Counted from the first letter of the stretch, positions 38,745 through 48,978 are shown. The stretch is DNA of 64,000 nt from Planctomycetia bacterium (GCA_005790545.1 SXUL01000086.1:1-64000), one strand, 5' to 3'. Notes: a model not told the origin generated them from the letters alone. Made by a program: numbers and translations.

Positions 38745-40226
38745 ATGGCTGAACAACCGACCGATGATCTTCTGCGTGCGCGTCTCCTGCTCACTCGGCG
38801 TCGCTTTTTCGCGGCCGGTGCGACGGGCCTCGGTGCGGGCCTTTCCGCACTCGCGTTGTCGCAGTTGCTCGGATGCGCTCATGAGGAGAAGGCGCCCCTT
38901 GCCGGCGGCCCCGTCGCGCTGGGTCCGCACTTTCCACCGCGCGCGAAGCGCGTCATCTACATGCACATGGAGGGCGGCCCCAGTCAGTTGGATCTCTTCG
39001 ATCACAAGCCGGGCTTGAAGGCTCAATTCAACAAAGACTTGCCTGATTCCGTGCGCATGGGCCAGCGCCTGACCGGCATGACCAGCGGTCAGAAGCGTTT
39101 CCCCTCGGCACCCTCCATCTTCAAGTTCTCGCGGCATGACAACGGCGGCGACGGGTTGTGGCTGAGCGAGCTGCTGCCCGAAACCGCCAAGATCGCGCCG
39201 GAGATGCTGCTCATCCGGTCCATGCACACGGAAGCCATCAACCACGAGCCGGCCATCACCTTCATGCAGACCGGTACGCAGCAGCCAGGTCGCCCGTCCT
39301 TCGGAGCGTGGACCTCCTACGGTCTCGGGAGTGCCAACAAGGATCTGCCGACGTTTGTGGTGCTGATCAGCCAGGGGCTCGGCAACATGCAAGCGTTGGC
39401 AGCGCGCTTCTGGGGCTCGGCTTTTCTGCCCAGCGAGCACCAGGGCTGCAAGCTCCGTTCGGGCGCGGACCCCGTGCTGCATCTTTCCGACCCCGCAGGT
39501 GTCGCGCGCGCCGATCGACGCCGCATGCTCGACATGCTCCTCGATCTCAACGAACGCGAGTACGAACGGAGCCTCGATCCGGAGGTGCGGACGCGCATCG
39601 CGCAGTTCGAGATGGCGTACCGCATGCAGATGTCCGTTCCGGAACTCACGGACTTCAAGGACGAAAGCGAGGAGACGCTCGCACTCTATGGGCCGGATGT
39701 GAGAAAGCCGGGCACCTTCGCCGCGAACTGCCTGCTCGCACGGCGCCTGGCTGAGCGCGGCGTGCGTTTCATCCAGCTCTACATGCGCGGTTGGGACCAG
39801 CACAACAACTTGCCGAAGGAGATGCAGGCCCAGTGCGGGGCGGTGGACCGCGCCCAGTCGGCGCTGGTTCAGGATCTGAGGCGCCGCGGGTTGCTGGACG
39901 ACACGTTGGTCCTCTGGGGCGGGGAATTCGGGCGCACAGTCTACTCGCAGGGCGAACTTTCGGACACGAACTACGGCCGCGACCACCACCCGCGTTGTTT
40001 CAGCATGTGGCTGGCCGGGGGCGGCGTGCGGCGTGGCCATGTGCACGGGGCCACCGATGACTTCTCCTACAACATCGCCGAGAGTCCGGTCTCGGTCCAT
40101 GATCTGCATGCCACGCTGCAGCATCTGCTCGGGTTCGATCATCAGCGGCTCGGCTACCGCTACCTCGGGCGCGACATGCGCCTGACGGACGTGTTCGGGG
40201 AAGTGCGCCGCGAACTGATTGCCTGA
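38745..40226 (+). CDS. DUF1501 family protein with Tat/lipobox leader
   Basis: LTRRRFFAAGATGLGAGLSALALSQLLGC; YMHMEGGPSQLDLFDHKPGL; LWGGEFGRTVYSQG...GRDHHPRCFSMWLAGGGVRRG. Confidence 0.94.
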   Translation: MAEQPTDDLLRARLLLTRRRFFAAGATGLGAGLSALALSQLLGCAHEEKAPLAGGPVALGPHFPPRAKRVIYMHMEGGPSQLDLFDHKPGLKAQFNKDLPDSVRMGQRLTGMTSGQKRFPSAPSIFKFSRHDNGGDGLWLSELLPETAKIAPEMLLIRSMHTEAINHEPAITFMQTGTQQPGRPSFGAWTSYGLGSANKDLPTFVVLISQGLGNMQALAARFWGSAFLPSEHQGCKLRSGADPVLHLSDPAGVARADRRRMLDMLLDLNEREYERSLDPEVRTRIAQFEMAYRMQMSVPELTDFKDESEETLALYGPDVRKPGTFAANCLLARRLAERGVRFIQLYMRGWDQHNNLPKEMQAQCGAVDRAQSALVQDLRRRGLLDDTLVLWGGEFGRTVYSQGELSDTNYGRDHHPRCFSMWLAGGGVRRGHVHGATDDFSYNIAESPVSVHDLHATLQHLLGFDHQRLGYRYLGRDMRLTDVFGEVRRELIA

Positions 40227-40259
40227 GGCAACCCGCGCGGCGCAAGTAAGATCCCGGCC

Positions 40260-41549
40260 ATGGCGGTCTGGATGGTGGCGGTGCGCTGGCTCGTGACGCG
40301 GAGAGTCGCTCTCGTTGCGGCGCTCTGCATCGCGGCCACCGTGGCGGCCATGATCCTCATCACTGCGGTGATGGATGGATTTCGTTCCCGCATCCATACC
40401 CACATTCGCTCCATGGAGCCGGATCTCTGCCTGCAGTGGAAGGGGAGCCCGCCCCGCGATCTCTTGGCGCGCATCGAGGCGGAGTTGCGCGGCGAAATGG
40501 CCGCGAGCGGTGGCCCCTTGGTTGCGCTCGCGCCGCATTACGAAAGTGTCGGCGTGGTGCTTGCCGAGAGAAACGGCGCCTGGCGCATGGATGGAACACG
40601 CCTCATCGGCGTGGACTGGGCACGTGAGCAAGCGGTGCTCGATCTCGGTGCAGTGATTCATGCAGGTCCCGGTGAGGAACCCGGATCCGATCTTCTCGGA
40701 GGCCGGGCCATGCCGGGCCTTGTGGGTGGGCGTTCGCTTCTCCGAAGCCTTGGTGCCATGACGGGTGATGAAGCGACGGTCATGACCGGGCGCATGGACA
40801 AGCTCGGTTCCGCCGAGGCTCATTTCGAACCAGCGAGCCGCATTTTTGAAGTGACGGGTTCCCTCGATTCCGGGCGCGACGAGTTGGATCAGCGACGCGT
40901 GCTGCTCTCGCGCTCCGAGCTCTTGCGCCTGCGGCGTGGAAGTGTGACTGCCGGGCCGGATGCGACGAGCGTGCACGCGCGCCTCGCGGATGCGTTGCGC
41001 GCCGATGCACCCGCGGTCGCGAAGAAACTCGCGCTGGATCACCCCTTGCTCGTGGTGACCAGTTGGGAGGATCGCCACCGCGGCCTCGTGGATGCACTCA
41101 CGGTGGAGCGGCGCGTGATGGCCATGGTTCTCGCCTGTGTGGTGGCTTTCAGCGTGGCTCTCCTCGGCGCGTTGCAACTGATGATGGTGCTCGAGAAGGC
41201 GCGCGATGTGGGCGTGCTGCGCAGCATGGGGCTCACGCGCCGTGAGGTGCTCGCCATCTTCACCTTGCAGGGGGGCGTGCTCGGCCTTGTCGGCGTGCTG
41301 CTGGGATGCTGGGCGGGCATCGCCATCGTGCATCATTTGGACGGACTCGTGCTTGCGCTCGAAGAGGCGGGGTTCCCGATCTTTGATCCTTCCATTCCGT
41401 ACCGCACCCGCAGCATTCCGGCCAGGCTCGATGACACACTCGTCCTTGGCATCGGCCTTGCAACCTTCATGCTCACACTGATCATGTCGGCACTGGCTGC
41501 ATGGCGTGCGGTCCGCAACGATCCCCTGAAAGCGCTGGGCTGCGAATGA
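40260..41549 (+). CDS. FtsX-family ABC transporter permease (LolC/E or MacB-like)
   Basis: MAVWMVAVRWLVTRRVALVAALCIAATVAAMILI; C-terminal LLGALQLMMVLEKARDVGVLRSMGLTRREVLAIFTLQGGVLGLVG. Confidence 0.88.
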   Translation: MAVWMVAVRWLVTRRVALVAALCIAATVAAMILITAVMDGFRSRIHTHIRSMEPDLCLQWKGSPPRDLLARIEAELRGEMAASGGPLVALAPHYESVGVVLAERNGAWRMDGTRLIGVDWAREQAVLDLGAVIHAGPGEEPGSDLLGGRAMPGLVGGRSLLRSLGAMTGDEATVMTGRMDKLGSAEAHFEPASRIFEVTGSLDSGRDELDQRRVLLSRSELLRLRRGSVTAGPDATSVHARLADALRADAPAVAKKLALDHPLLVVTSWEDRHRGLVDALTVERRVMAMVLACVVAFSVALLGALQLMMVLEKARDVGVLRSMGLTRREVLAIFTLQGGVLGLVGVLLGCWAGIAIVHHLDGLVLALEEAGFPIFDPSIPYRTRSIPARLDDTLVLGIGLATFMLTLIMSALAAWRAVRNDPLKALGCE

Positions 41550-42271
41550 ACCCTGTTGACGGTCAAACTGCTCCGGAAGTCGTGCTCGAAGCGCGCGGAC
41601 TCGTCCGGCGCTTCCCGATGGGCAAAGCGGATGTGGAAGTGCTCCGCGGCGTGAATTTCAGCGTCGCACGGGGAGAGTTCACGGCCATCCTCGGTTCGAG
41701 TGGCAGCGGCAAGAGCACCTTGCTGCATGTGCTCGGGCTGCTCGATCGACCGGACGCGGGGGAAGTCCTCTGGAATGGCGAAGCTCTCGCGGCGGCCGGT
41801 GAATCGCGGCGCGCTGAACTGCGTGCGACGGAATCGGCCTTTGTCTTCCAGTTCTACTTCCTGCTCCCGGAATTCACCGCCATCGAGAATGTGCTCATCG
41901 CGGCTGCCATCGCGCGCGGCCGCGGTCGCGCTCCTGCCAGCCGGAAAGAGCGGCATGAGCGCGCGGTGGAATTGCTCGAGCGTGTGGGCCTCAAGGAGCG
42001 CATGCAGCACCGGCCTGCCGAGCTCTCGGGCGGCGAACGCCAGCGCGTGGCCATCGCGCGCGGCCTCATGAACCGTCCGTCCATTCTCTTTTGCGACGAA
42101 CCCACGGGCAACCTCGACTCACGCACGGCTGCGCGCATCCACGAACTGCTGCAGCAGGTGAATGCGGACCTCGGCCAGACCATTCTCGCGGTGACCCATG
42201 AGAAGGTGATGGCCGAGTGCGCACGCCGGAGGCTCGTGATGCGAGATGGCGTGATCGGCGAGGAGAGCTGA
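41546..42271 (+). CDS. ABC transporter ATPase, LolD/MacB type
   Basis: ILGSSGSGKSTLLHVLGLLDRPDAGEV; ELSGGERQRVAIARGLMNRPSILFCDEPTGNLDSRTA; ATGA overlap with the upstream permease. Confidence 0.95.
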   Translation: MNPVDGQTAPEVVLEARGLVRRFPMGKADVEVLRGVNFSVARGEFTAILGSSGSGKSTLLHVLGLLDRPDAGEVLWNGEALAAAGESRRAELRATESAFVFQFYFLLPEFTAIENVLIAAAIARGRGRAPASRKERHERAVELLERVGLKERMQHRPAELSGGERQRVAIARGLMNRPSILFCDEPTGNLDSRTAARIHELLQQVNADLGQTILAVTHEKVMAECARRRLVMRDGVIGEES

Positions 42272-43582
42272 GTGGTGGGGCTCGTCTGGCGCTGGCTCCG
42301 GACGCGCAGGATCGCGCTCCTTGCGGCGAGTGCCATTGCCCTCGGCGTGATGGCCATGGTGGTCATCCTCGCGCTCATGGCCGGTGTGCAGCGCTTTCTC
42401 GTCGATCATTTTCGGAGCACACAGGCGGACCTCGTGGTGCATGCGCGCGACCTCTTGGCCGACGAAGAGAGCGTGCTGAAGGCCGCCTTGGCTGGAGAGT
42501 TCGCTCCGCACGGTGCCCTGCTGGCCGCTGCGCCACGCATGGAGATGCTGGCACTGTTGCTGCCGGGAGATGAGAAGAAGGCTGCAGAGGAAGAGCGTCT
42601 CGCTGGGGTGCGCATCCTGGGGGTGGAGTGGCAGGACGAAATCAGGGTCTCCGGACTGGGCGCAATGCTGGATGCCGTCAGCGCGGCGGGGCTGCAGGTT
42701 CCTCTTGAGAAGCGCGCCGCACCGTTCGCGGAGGCAGGCATCCTGCTGGGTGACGCGCTCGCCGAGGCGCTGGGAGTCACAGGCCCCGCCGGCAGCGGTC
42801 CGCATGAAGTGACAGTGGTGGCGGCTCGTGCGCAGGCGACTGCGAACGGCCAGCCGCATTTCGATCAGACCCGCACGGCACGCCTCAAGGTGCTCGGGAC
42901 CTTCAGCAGCGGACACGCCGAACATGACGCTGCTACAGCGGTCATGGACCGGCGTGCCCTCATGGAACTGAAGCATGGCCGCGTGGTGCAGCCGTTCGAA
43001 ACCGATGGTCTGCACGTCCGCGTGGTGGCGGAGCGCGCTGCTCCCGATGTGGCGGCGGAACTCCGCGCCCGTCATCCGGATCTGGTGGTGCGCAGCTTCG
43101 AAGAGGAGCATCGCCCGGAGTTGATGGCCATCGAAGACCAAAAGCGCATCATGCTGATCATCCTTTCATCAGTGATCGTGGTGGCGGCCGTGGCCATTCT
43201 CGGGATGGTCTGGCTGATGGTGCGCGAGAAGACGCGCGACATCGGCATTCTGCGCAGCATGGGGCTCGTGCGCTGGCGCCTCGTCACCATGTTTCTCGCC
43301 TATGGCAGTCTGCTCGGAATCATCGGAACACTCGCCGGGTTTCTCGCCGGCTGGGTGGTGGCGCTGAATCTCGATGCCGTGATCAGCGCTGCCAGTGCGG
43401 CGCTCGGGATCGAGCTTCTGAATCCGGCCGTCTACCACTTCGAGGAAATCCCGGTGCGCTTCGAAGCCGGTTCGCTCCTCAGTGTGGCCGCCATCGCGCT
43501 GGTGGCTTCGCTGTTGGCGAGTGTGATCCCGGCGTTGCGGGCTGCGCGTATGCAGCCGGTGGAGTGTCTGCGCTCAGATTGA
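42272..43582 (+). CDS. FtsX-family ABC transporter permease (second copy)
   Basis: RIALLAASAIALGVMAMVVILALMAGVQRFL; MVWLMVREKTRDIGILRSMGLVRWRLVTMFLAYGSLLGIIGTLAG; GTG start abutting the ATPase stop. Confidence 0.88.
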   Translation: MVGLVWRWLRTRRIALLAASAIALGVMAMVVILALMAGVQRFLVDHFRSTQADLVVHARDLLADEESVLKAALAGEFAPHGALLAAAPRMEMLALLLPGDEKKAAEEERLAGVRILGVEWQDEIRVSGLGAMLDAVSAAGLQVPLEKRAAPFAEAGILLGDALAEALGVTGPAGSGPHEVTVVAARAQATANGQPHFDQTRTARLKVLGTFSSGHAEHDAATAVMDRRALMELKHGRVVQPFETDGLHVRVVAERAAPDVAAELRARHPDLVVRSFEEEHRPELMAIEDQKRIMLIILSSVIVVAAVAILGMVWLMVREKTRDIGILRSMGLVRWRLVTMFLAYGSLLGIIGTLAGFLAGWVVALNLDAVISAASAALGIELLNPAVYHFEEIPVRFEAGSLLSVAAIALVASLLASVIPALRAARMQPVECLRSD

Positions 43583-44041
43583 GCCGCGGCCGCCCGGGGG
43601 CCCGAGAACCACGGACCAGAGAATGCCACTCCGGGCATTGCCGGCGAGGAGAGGCTGCCCGCTGGCGACCGCACGGGCAACTGCGACACCTGGTTTGCGT
43701 TGACGCCCGTGCGGCGGCTGCGCGGCTTGCACTTGGGCGAGCCTGGTCTTCGCTTCTGCGAGGCTCGCCGCAGCCTGGCGCGCGAGGACCTGCAACTGGG
43801 CGATGCTCTCGCGCTGCGTGTCCAGCTCAACGTCGCCAGATTCATCCTCTGCGTCCTCATCCTCGGTCGGATCGGCGCTGCGTCCTCGCTGTCCAGATTC
43901 GATGCCTCGTCGCACCAGCGCGGCACGTTGCTCTGCTTCTTCGCGCGCCTTCCGCGCGGCCTTCAGCACTTGGACGACGATCGGGATCGCGATGGCCGCG
44001 AGGGCGATGAGGAGTTCAAAGATCTGGCGCTTGGAGCCCAT
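43574..44041 (-). CDS. Hypothetical protein with one N-terminal TM segment and acidic/coiled-coil tail
   Basis: MGSKRQIFELLIALAAIAIPIVVQVLKAARKAREEAEQRAALV; directly downstream of the floA-like gene. Confidence 0.5.
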   Translation of the reverse strand: MGSKRQIFELLIALAAIAIPIVVQVLKAARKAREEAEQRAALVRRGIESGQRGRSADPTEDEDAEDESGDVELDTQRESIAQLQVLARQAAASLAEAKTRLAQVQAAQPPHGRQRKPGVAVARAVASGQPLLAGNARSGILWSVVLGPPGGRGSI

Positions 44042-44043
44042 GC

Positions 44044-45057
44044 TCAGGCTTGCGGTGGTTCGGCAATGTTCTGGCGCATGGAGGTGTCAGCCTCGATGTT
44101 CTTCATGCGCAGATAGTCCATCACGCCGAGGCGCCCGCTCTTGAAGGCTTCGGCCATGGCCAGCGGCACTGCCGCTTCGGCTGCGATCTTCTTGGCCTCG
44201 TTTTCGGCGATGTCCGCCCGCATCTCGTGTTCGCGGGCGATGGCCATGGCCTTGCGTTCTTCGGCGCGGGCCTGCGCGACGAGAAGGTCCGCCTGCGCCT
44301 GGTCGGTCTGCAGTTTCGATCCGATGTTGTCGCCGACGTCGATGTCGGCGATGTCGATGGAGAGGATCTCGAATGCGGTGCCGCTGTCGAGGCCCTTCGC
44401 GAGAACGGTCTTCGAGATGCGGTCAGGATTCGCGAGCACTTCCTTGTGATCGTGCGACGAACCAATTGTGGTCAGGATGCCTTCACCCACGCGGGCCACG
44501 ATGGTCTCCTGCGTGGCGCCGCCGACGAGGCGCGGGATATGCGTGCGCACGGTCACTCGCGCGCGCACGCGCAGCTCGATGCCATTCTTCGCCATGGCAG
44601 AGATGACCGTGCGTTCGGAGCCCTTGGACGGGCAATCAATGACTTTCGGATCCACGGAAGTGTGGATGGCTTCGACGACATTGCGTCCGGCGAGATCAAT
44701 GGCGGCCGCGATCTTGAAGGGCAGGTCGATGCCTGCGCGATCTGCCGCAATGATGGCACTGGTCACGGCTGGCACGTTGCCCCCGGCGAGAAAGTGCGCC
44801 TCCAGTTCCTGCGTGCTGATGGTGAGCCCGGCCTGCACGAGACGGATCTTGTTCTGCACGATGAGCGGCGCATTCACCTTGCGGAGGCTCATGCCGACGA
44901 GTTGGAAGAGGCTCACCTCGGCGCGCGAGAACAGCGCACGGACATAGAGCGAGAGGTGCTTGAAGAGGAACATGAGGATGAGCAGCGCGACGATGGCGCC
45001 GACCACCAGCAACACGATGTCCATCTGGATCCCGTTGGACGTTTGCATGATCTGCAT
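44044..45057 (-). CDS. floA: Flotillin-like protein FloA
   Basis: [106 protein letters not shown]. Confidence 0.95.
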   Translation of the reverse strand: MQIMQTSNGIQMDIVLLVVGAIVALLILMFLFKHLSLYVRALFSRAEVSLFQLVGMSLRKVNAPLIVQNKIRLVQAGLTISTQELEAHFLAGGNVPAVTSAIIAADRAGIDLPFKIAAAIDLAGRNVVEAIHTSVDPKVIDCPSKGSERTVISAMAKNGIELRVRARVTVRTHIPRLVGGATQETIVARVGEGILTTIGSSHDHKEVLANPDRISKTVLAKGLDSGTAFEILSIDIADIDVGDNIGSKLQTDQAQADLLVAQARAEERKAMAIAREHEMRADIAENEAKKIAAEAAVPLAMAEAFKSGRLGVMDYLRMKNIEADTSMRQNIAEPPQA

Positions 45058-45524
45058 CAGACTTCCTCCTCAAGGGGGGCCACGAGCACGCGCCCGCCTT
45101 GCACTGAAACCACGCGCACTGCCGTACCGCTGGAAATGAACTTGCCTGCGGACACTACGTCCGTGCGCTTGCCCTGAATCTCGGCCATGCCGGCTGGGCG
45201 CAGATCCGTGACGGCTTTGCCACGGGCCTCTGGCTGAACTCCGGCTTCCATGCCCGGCCCGGCTGCTGCTGGCTGCAACACGAGCGAGCGCCCGAGCGGC
45301 GTCTTCGGCAGTACGCGGAAGCCCGTGAAGAGAGCGAGCGGGAAGAGCACCACTCCCAGAGTGACGAAGGTCCAACCCGTGGCCTCTTCCACAGCGAAGG
45401 CCTCCACGAGAGCGAGCCCGTAACAACCCGCAGCGAGCAGCCCGAGGAGCCCGAAGCTCGGGATGAGAGTCTCGATCATCACGAGCAGGAAGGCGACGAG
45501 CGTGAGCACCGCCGCGAGGATCAT
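45057..45524 (-). CDS. Short NfeD-family membrane protein
   Basis: [45 protein letters not shown]-like C-terminus ...[35 protein letters not shown] overlaps at both ends. Confidence 0.85.
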   Translation of the reverse strand: MILAAVLTLVAFLLVMIETLIPSFGLLGLLAAGCYGLALVEAFAVEEATGWTFVTLGVVLFPLALFTGFRVLPKTPLGRSLVLQPAAAGPGMEAGVQPEARGKAVTDLRPAGMAEIQGKRTDVVSAGKFISSGTAVRVVSVQGGRVLVAPLEEEV

Positions 45525-47074
45525 GACTTCGCTTCCTCGCACGGGCGCACTTCCACGCGGTTGCCAGCCGTGGCGATGACAATCACGGCCGTTCCTTCGT
45601 CGATGAAGCGCCCATCGCTCACCACATCCACTTCATGGCCGGCGAGGAGCGCGCGGCCGGATGGGCGCAGGGTCGTGAGGGCCTTCCCTTGTGTCCCCAC
45701 AGCGATGGTGACGAAGCCCGTCGGCGTGACGGCACCGAGAGCCGCAGGACTCACTCCGCCTGCAGCCACAGGCTCGAGGATGGGCGGAGCGAGAAAAGCC
45801 TGTCGGAAAAAGGGCAGATGGCGCAGCGCAGGGAAGAGCAAGAGTGCCGCCGTGACGGAAGCGATGAGGCTGATGAGGAAGCGCAGGCCGAAACCGCGCA
45901 CGAGGGCCCAGTCGCCGTCCGAATCGGGAATGGTTTGTTCGAGGAAAGTCTGCCCCGGGAGATGAACCGTGGCGGCGTAGATGGAGAAGAGGATCAAGAG
46001 CACACCGGCGACTCCGGCGACACCGAAGCCGGGGAGGATGAGCAGTTCGACGGCGAGCAGCAGCAAGCCGAGGATCAGGAGCCCGGCGGTGATGAACAGC
46101 GGGGGACCTTCGCCTCCCTGCAGCATGAACCCGGCGATGAAGCAGACCAAGGCCAGCGCACCGGAGAGCCCCATGCCCGGCGTCTTGAACTCGATGGTGA
46201 GGAAGAAGAGTCCGAGGGCGATGAGCAGGATGCCGACGAGCGAATCGCCGAAGCTGAGTCCGAACAGGCTGCGGGGTTCGAGGGCGAGCTTGCGCACCTC
46301 AAGGGGCAGCGTGCAGCCGAGGGCCGTTGCAGCATCCTCGCGCGAGAGCGCTTGTGGGAGGAGCAGTCCGGGAATGCCCACGGTGTTGCCGCCGGAACTG
46401 AGCACGAGTTCCTGCCCCGCAGCCTTCCAGATGGTGGTGGTCGCACCACTCTCCAGAGGGCCGTCGCGGCGGGAAGAGGAGGCTTCGACGAGTCGCGTCC
46501 CGCGTCGATCCTTCAGCAGCAAGAGCTCCCGTTCGGGATGCACCATGGCGTCCAGCAGCGTCAGCGGTGCGAAGGTTCCGTGCGCCGCTGCACTCTTGAC
46601 GATGCGATCCATGCGATCGTTGAGAGCGCGAGCCTCGCCGCTGAAATCGGCAGCACCGCGAGTGCTGATTTCCGCGCTCGGAGCGGCCACCACTTCAGCA
46701 CACGCCATGAGCACGAGGGCAGCCGCGCCATGCGCGTGCTCGGGGACATAGCCGACCACGCGCACAGTCCGCTCACGAAGCGCGAACAAGTCGTCCACGA
46801 CCGCTTCGGCAACTTCGAGCGAACCATGCTGGCTGGTCAGTTCGAGAAAGATGGTCTTTGTGCCATCTGCAAGGAGAGAGTCGCGTTCGCGGCGCCAGGC
46901 CTTGAGGAAGGCCTCATCCAGCGGCATCCCGTTGGGAGCAACAGTGCCCTCAAGGTCTGCGGCAGCGGGCATCGCAATCACGCGCACGGACGCTTGCGCG
47001 GGCAGCAGAACTGCCGCGAGGAGGAGCAGGCCGAGAATGCGCGCGAGGAACCGTGCCATGAGCGCCACTGCCAT
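45521..47074 (-). CDS. Long NfeD-family protein with ClpP-like N-terminal domain
   Basis: Signal peptide; TIFLELTSQHGSLEVAEAVVDDL...VRVVGYVPEHAHGAAALVLMACAEVVAAPSAEI; TM block; OB-like DVVSDGRFIDEGTAVIVIATAGNRVEV. Confidence 0.85.
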   Translation of the reverse strand: MAVALMARFLARILGLLLLAAVLLPAQASVRVIAMPAAADLEGTVAPNGMPLDEAFLKAWRRERDSLLADGTKTIFLELTSQHGSLEVAEAVVDDLFALRERTVRVVGYVPEHAHGAAALVLMACAEVVAAPSAEISTRGAADFSGEARALNDRMDRIVKSAAAHGTFAPLTLLDAMVHPERELLLLKDRRGTRLVEASSSRRDGPLESGATTTIWKAAGQELVLSSGGNTVGIPGLLLPQALSREDAATALGCTLPLEVRKLALEPRSLFGLSFGDSLVGILLIALGLFFLTIEFKTPGMGLSGALALVCFIAGFMLQGGEGPPLFITAGLLILGLLLLAVELLILPGFGVAGVAGVLLILFSIYAATVHLPGQTFLEQTIPDSDGDWALVRGFGLRFLISLIASVTAALLLFPALRHLPFFRQAFLAPPILEPVAAGGVSPAALGAVTPTGFVTIAVGTQGKALTTLRPSGRALLAGHEVDVVSDGRFIDEGTAVIVIATAGNRVEVRPCEEAKS

Positions 47075-47107
47075 GCATCCTATACGCTTTCCGGCGAGAG
47101 AGAATGC

Positions 47108-47458
47108 ATGCCCGCAGAGCCGCGCGTCACCTTGAGTCTCACGACCGTCGCGAACGCGGCGGAGGCGGAACGACTTTCACGCGCGCTGGTGGATGAGGGG
47201 TTGGCAGCTTGTGTGACGGCGCTCCCCGGGGCGCGTTCGATCTACCGTTGGCAGGGAAGGGTGGAGGCTACCGAAGAGGTGCTGCTGCTCATCAAGCATC
47301 CGACCAGCGCGACACCACTCCTTGCGCAACGAGTGCGCGAACTGCACGGCTACGAGGTTCCGGAACTCATCCACTTCGAGGCGACGGGCGGGCTCGAGAG
47401 CTATGTCGCGTGGGTTCTGCGTGCCGGCAAAAACGAAGAGAGCCCGCCAACCTCGTGA
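47108..47458 (+). CDS. cutA: Divalent-cation tolerance protein CutA
   Basis: TTVANAAEAERLSRALVDEGLAACVTALPGARSIYRWQGRVEATEEVLLLIKHP...ELHGYEVPELIHFEATGGLESYVAWV. Confidence 0.95.
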   Translation: MPAEPRVTLSLTTVANAAEAERLSRALVDEGLAACVTALPGARSIYRWQGRVEATEEVLLLIKHPTSATPLLAQRVRELHGYEVPELIHFEATGGLESYVAWVLRAGKNEESPPTS

Positions 47459-47465
47459 GGCGGGC
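47442..47465. terminator. Short hairpin over the cutA stop codon, between convergent cutA and rpmG
   Basis: GCCCGCC-aacctcgtga-GGCGGGC. Confidence 0.35.
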
Positions 47466-47490
47466 GGGCGGCCCTTTCAACGCACCGCGA

Positions 47491-47658
47491 TCACTTCTTC
47501 TTTTCGGTGTGCTTGGTGTGCTTCCGGACGCGCGGGCTGTACTTCATGAGTTCGAGCTTCTTGCCCTTCGACTTCTTGCGCAGCGTGTAGTTGCGGTCGC
47601 CCGTTTCGGAGCACACGAGGAAGATCACTTCATTCTTGTCCTTGGACTTCTTGCCCAT
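47491..47658 (-). CDS. rpmG: 50S ribosomal protein L33
   Basis: MGKKSKDKNEVIFLVCSETGDRNYTLRKKSKGKKLELMKYSPRVRKHTKHTEKKK. Confidence 0.93.
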   Translation of the reverse strand: MGKKSKDKNEVIFLVCSETGDRNYTLRKKSKGKKLELMKYSPRVRKHTKHTEKKK

Positions 47659-47734
47659 GGGGCGCTCCTTCGGGCCATTTGGCCAGCGGTGGCGCATCTT
47701 CTATCAACTGGCCCTGCGTGGTTCAATCAGCGCC

Positions 47735-48976
47735 ATGCGCAACCTCGGTCTTTCCCTCGCCATTCTTGCGGCCTGCTTCACCACGTTGGGCGCTCAGGAC
47801 ATCTCTGATGCCACGGTTCTGGATGCCGTCGCCCGCGGCGCTGCCGTGATTCTCGAAGGTCAGGAGCACTACGACTTCGACAAGGAAGCCGAGGCGCTGA
47901 AGGCCGCACGCTCCGAGAAGAAGGCCGCTACGGGAATCCCCGGCTTCAGCAATGGCGCGGAGTGGCCGTACCAAGGCGTGTACCGCGTGGCATCCGGCGC
48001 ACTGCCTCCGGGGTATCGCGTGGGAGGCAGCTCCATCACGGCCCTCGGGCTGCTCGCGGCACCCGGCTTCGAGAAGGACTCAGCGCGGCAGAAGGCGGTG
48101 CTCGCCGCGACGGAGTTCATCCTCAAGGAACTTGCATCCGAGCCGCTGCTGGCCGAGGGCTTCCTCGGGAACTATGACGTGCGCGGTTGGGGACACGCCT
48201 ACGCCCTCGAGTGGCTTTTGCGCGGGCTCGATGCCAAGGTGTTCACTGGAGACCTCGCCGTGCGCGCGCGGAAGACCGCGGAGAGCCTGGTGAGGATCCT
48301 CGAGCGCACAGAGATCGCTGAATCGGGTGGCTGGAACTACTCACGCCGGGGCGCTGACAAGGCGAGTCCGGCGAGCACCTTCATGACCGCTCCAACCTTG
48401 CAGACGCTCTTTCTTGCGGAAGCGCGCGGGCTGCACGTGCGCGGCGACGTGGTGGAGCGGGCCTTGAAGACACTTGAAGCTGCGCGGCTTCCGAACACGG
48501 CCTTTCAGTACGGGACCGATCCCGCGCGCGCGACCGGCAAGGGCTTCGAGGATGTCGCAGGAGCGTGTGCACGCATGGCGGTTTGCGAATCCACGCTCTT
48601 TCTCGCGGGACGTGGCTCGACGGAGCGCGTGCGTGGAGCCGTCAACGCCTTCTTCACACACTGGGAGTGGCTCGAGAAACGGCGCCAGCAGAATGGGACG
48701 CACATTCCGCCCTACATGATCGCCCCTTACTACTTCCACTACGCACACACCTACTGTGCACAGGCCATCGAGTTGCTGCCGGAGGCGGAGCGAGCGGCAC
48801 TCCGCCAGCAACTCCGTGCTCTCTATTGGAAGACCCGCGAACAGGATGGCAGTTGGAACGACCGTGTGTTCGCCCGCTCGAAGCACTACAGCACGGCCAT
48901 GAGCATCCTGGGATTGATGGCGCCGTCGCTCCCGAAAGTGCCGACCTGGCCTGCCGCAAGCGCGCCCACGAAATGA
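47735..48976 (+). CDS. Secreted prenyltransferase/squalene-cyclase-like alpha/alpha-toroid repeat protein
   Basis: Signal MRNLGLSLAILAACFTTLGAQ; GGSSITALGLLAAPGF; GGWNYSRRG; QDGSWNDRVFARSKHYSTAMSILGLM. Confidence 0.72.
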   Translation: MRNLGLSLAILAACFTTLGAQDISDATVLDAVARGAAVILEGQEHYDFDKEAEALKAARSEKKAATGIPGFSNGAEWPYQGVYRVASGALPPGYRVGGSSITALGLLAAPGFEKDSARQKAVLAATEFILKELASEPLLAEGFLGNYDVRGWGHAYALEWLLRGLDAKVFTGDLAVRARKTAESLVRILERTEIAESGGWNYSRRGADKASPASTFMTAPTLQTLFLAEARGLHVRGDVVERALKTLEAARLPNTAFQYGTDPARATGKGFEDVAGACARMAVCESTLFLAGRGSTERVRGAVNAFFTHWEWLEKRRQQNGTHIPPYMIAPYYFHYAHTYCAQAIELLPEAERAALRQQLRALYWKTREQDGSWNDRVFARSKHYSTAMSILGLMAPSLPKVPTWPAASAPTK

Positions 48977-48978
48977 AG

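Noticed and set aside
38019-41336. 1105-aa minus-strand ORF spanning several plus-strand genes
   Set aside because: Antisense to PSCyt1, DUF1501 and the permease, which all carry clear family motifs; low-complexity His/Arg/Glu-rich translation typical of a GC-rich shadow frame
45635-47107. Upstream part of the plus-strand ORF ending in cutA
   Set aside because: Antisense to the NfeD-like gene; only 47108-47458 is cutA
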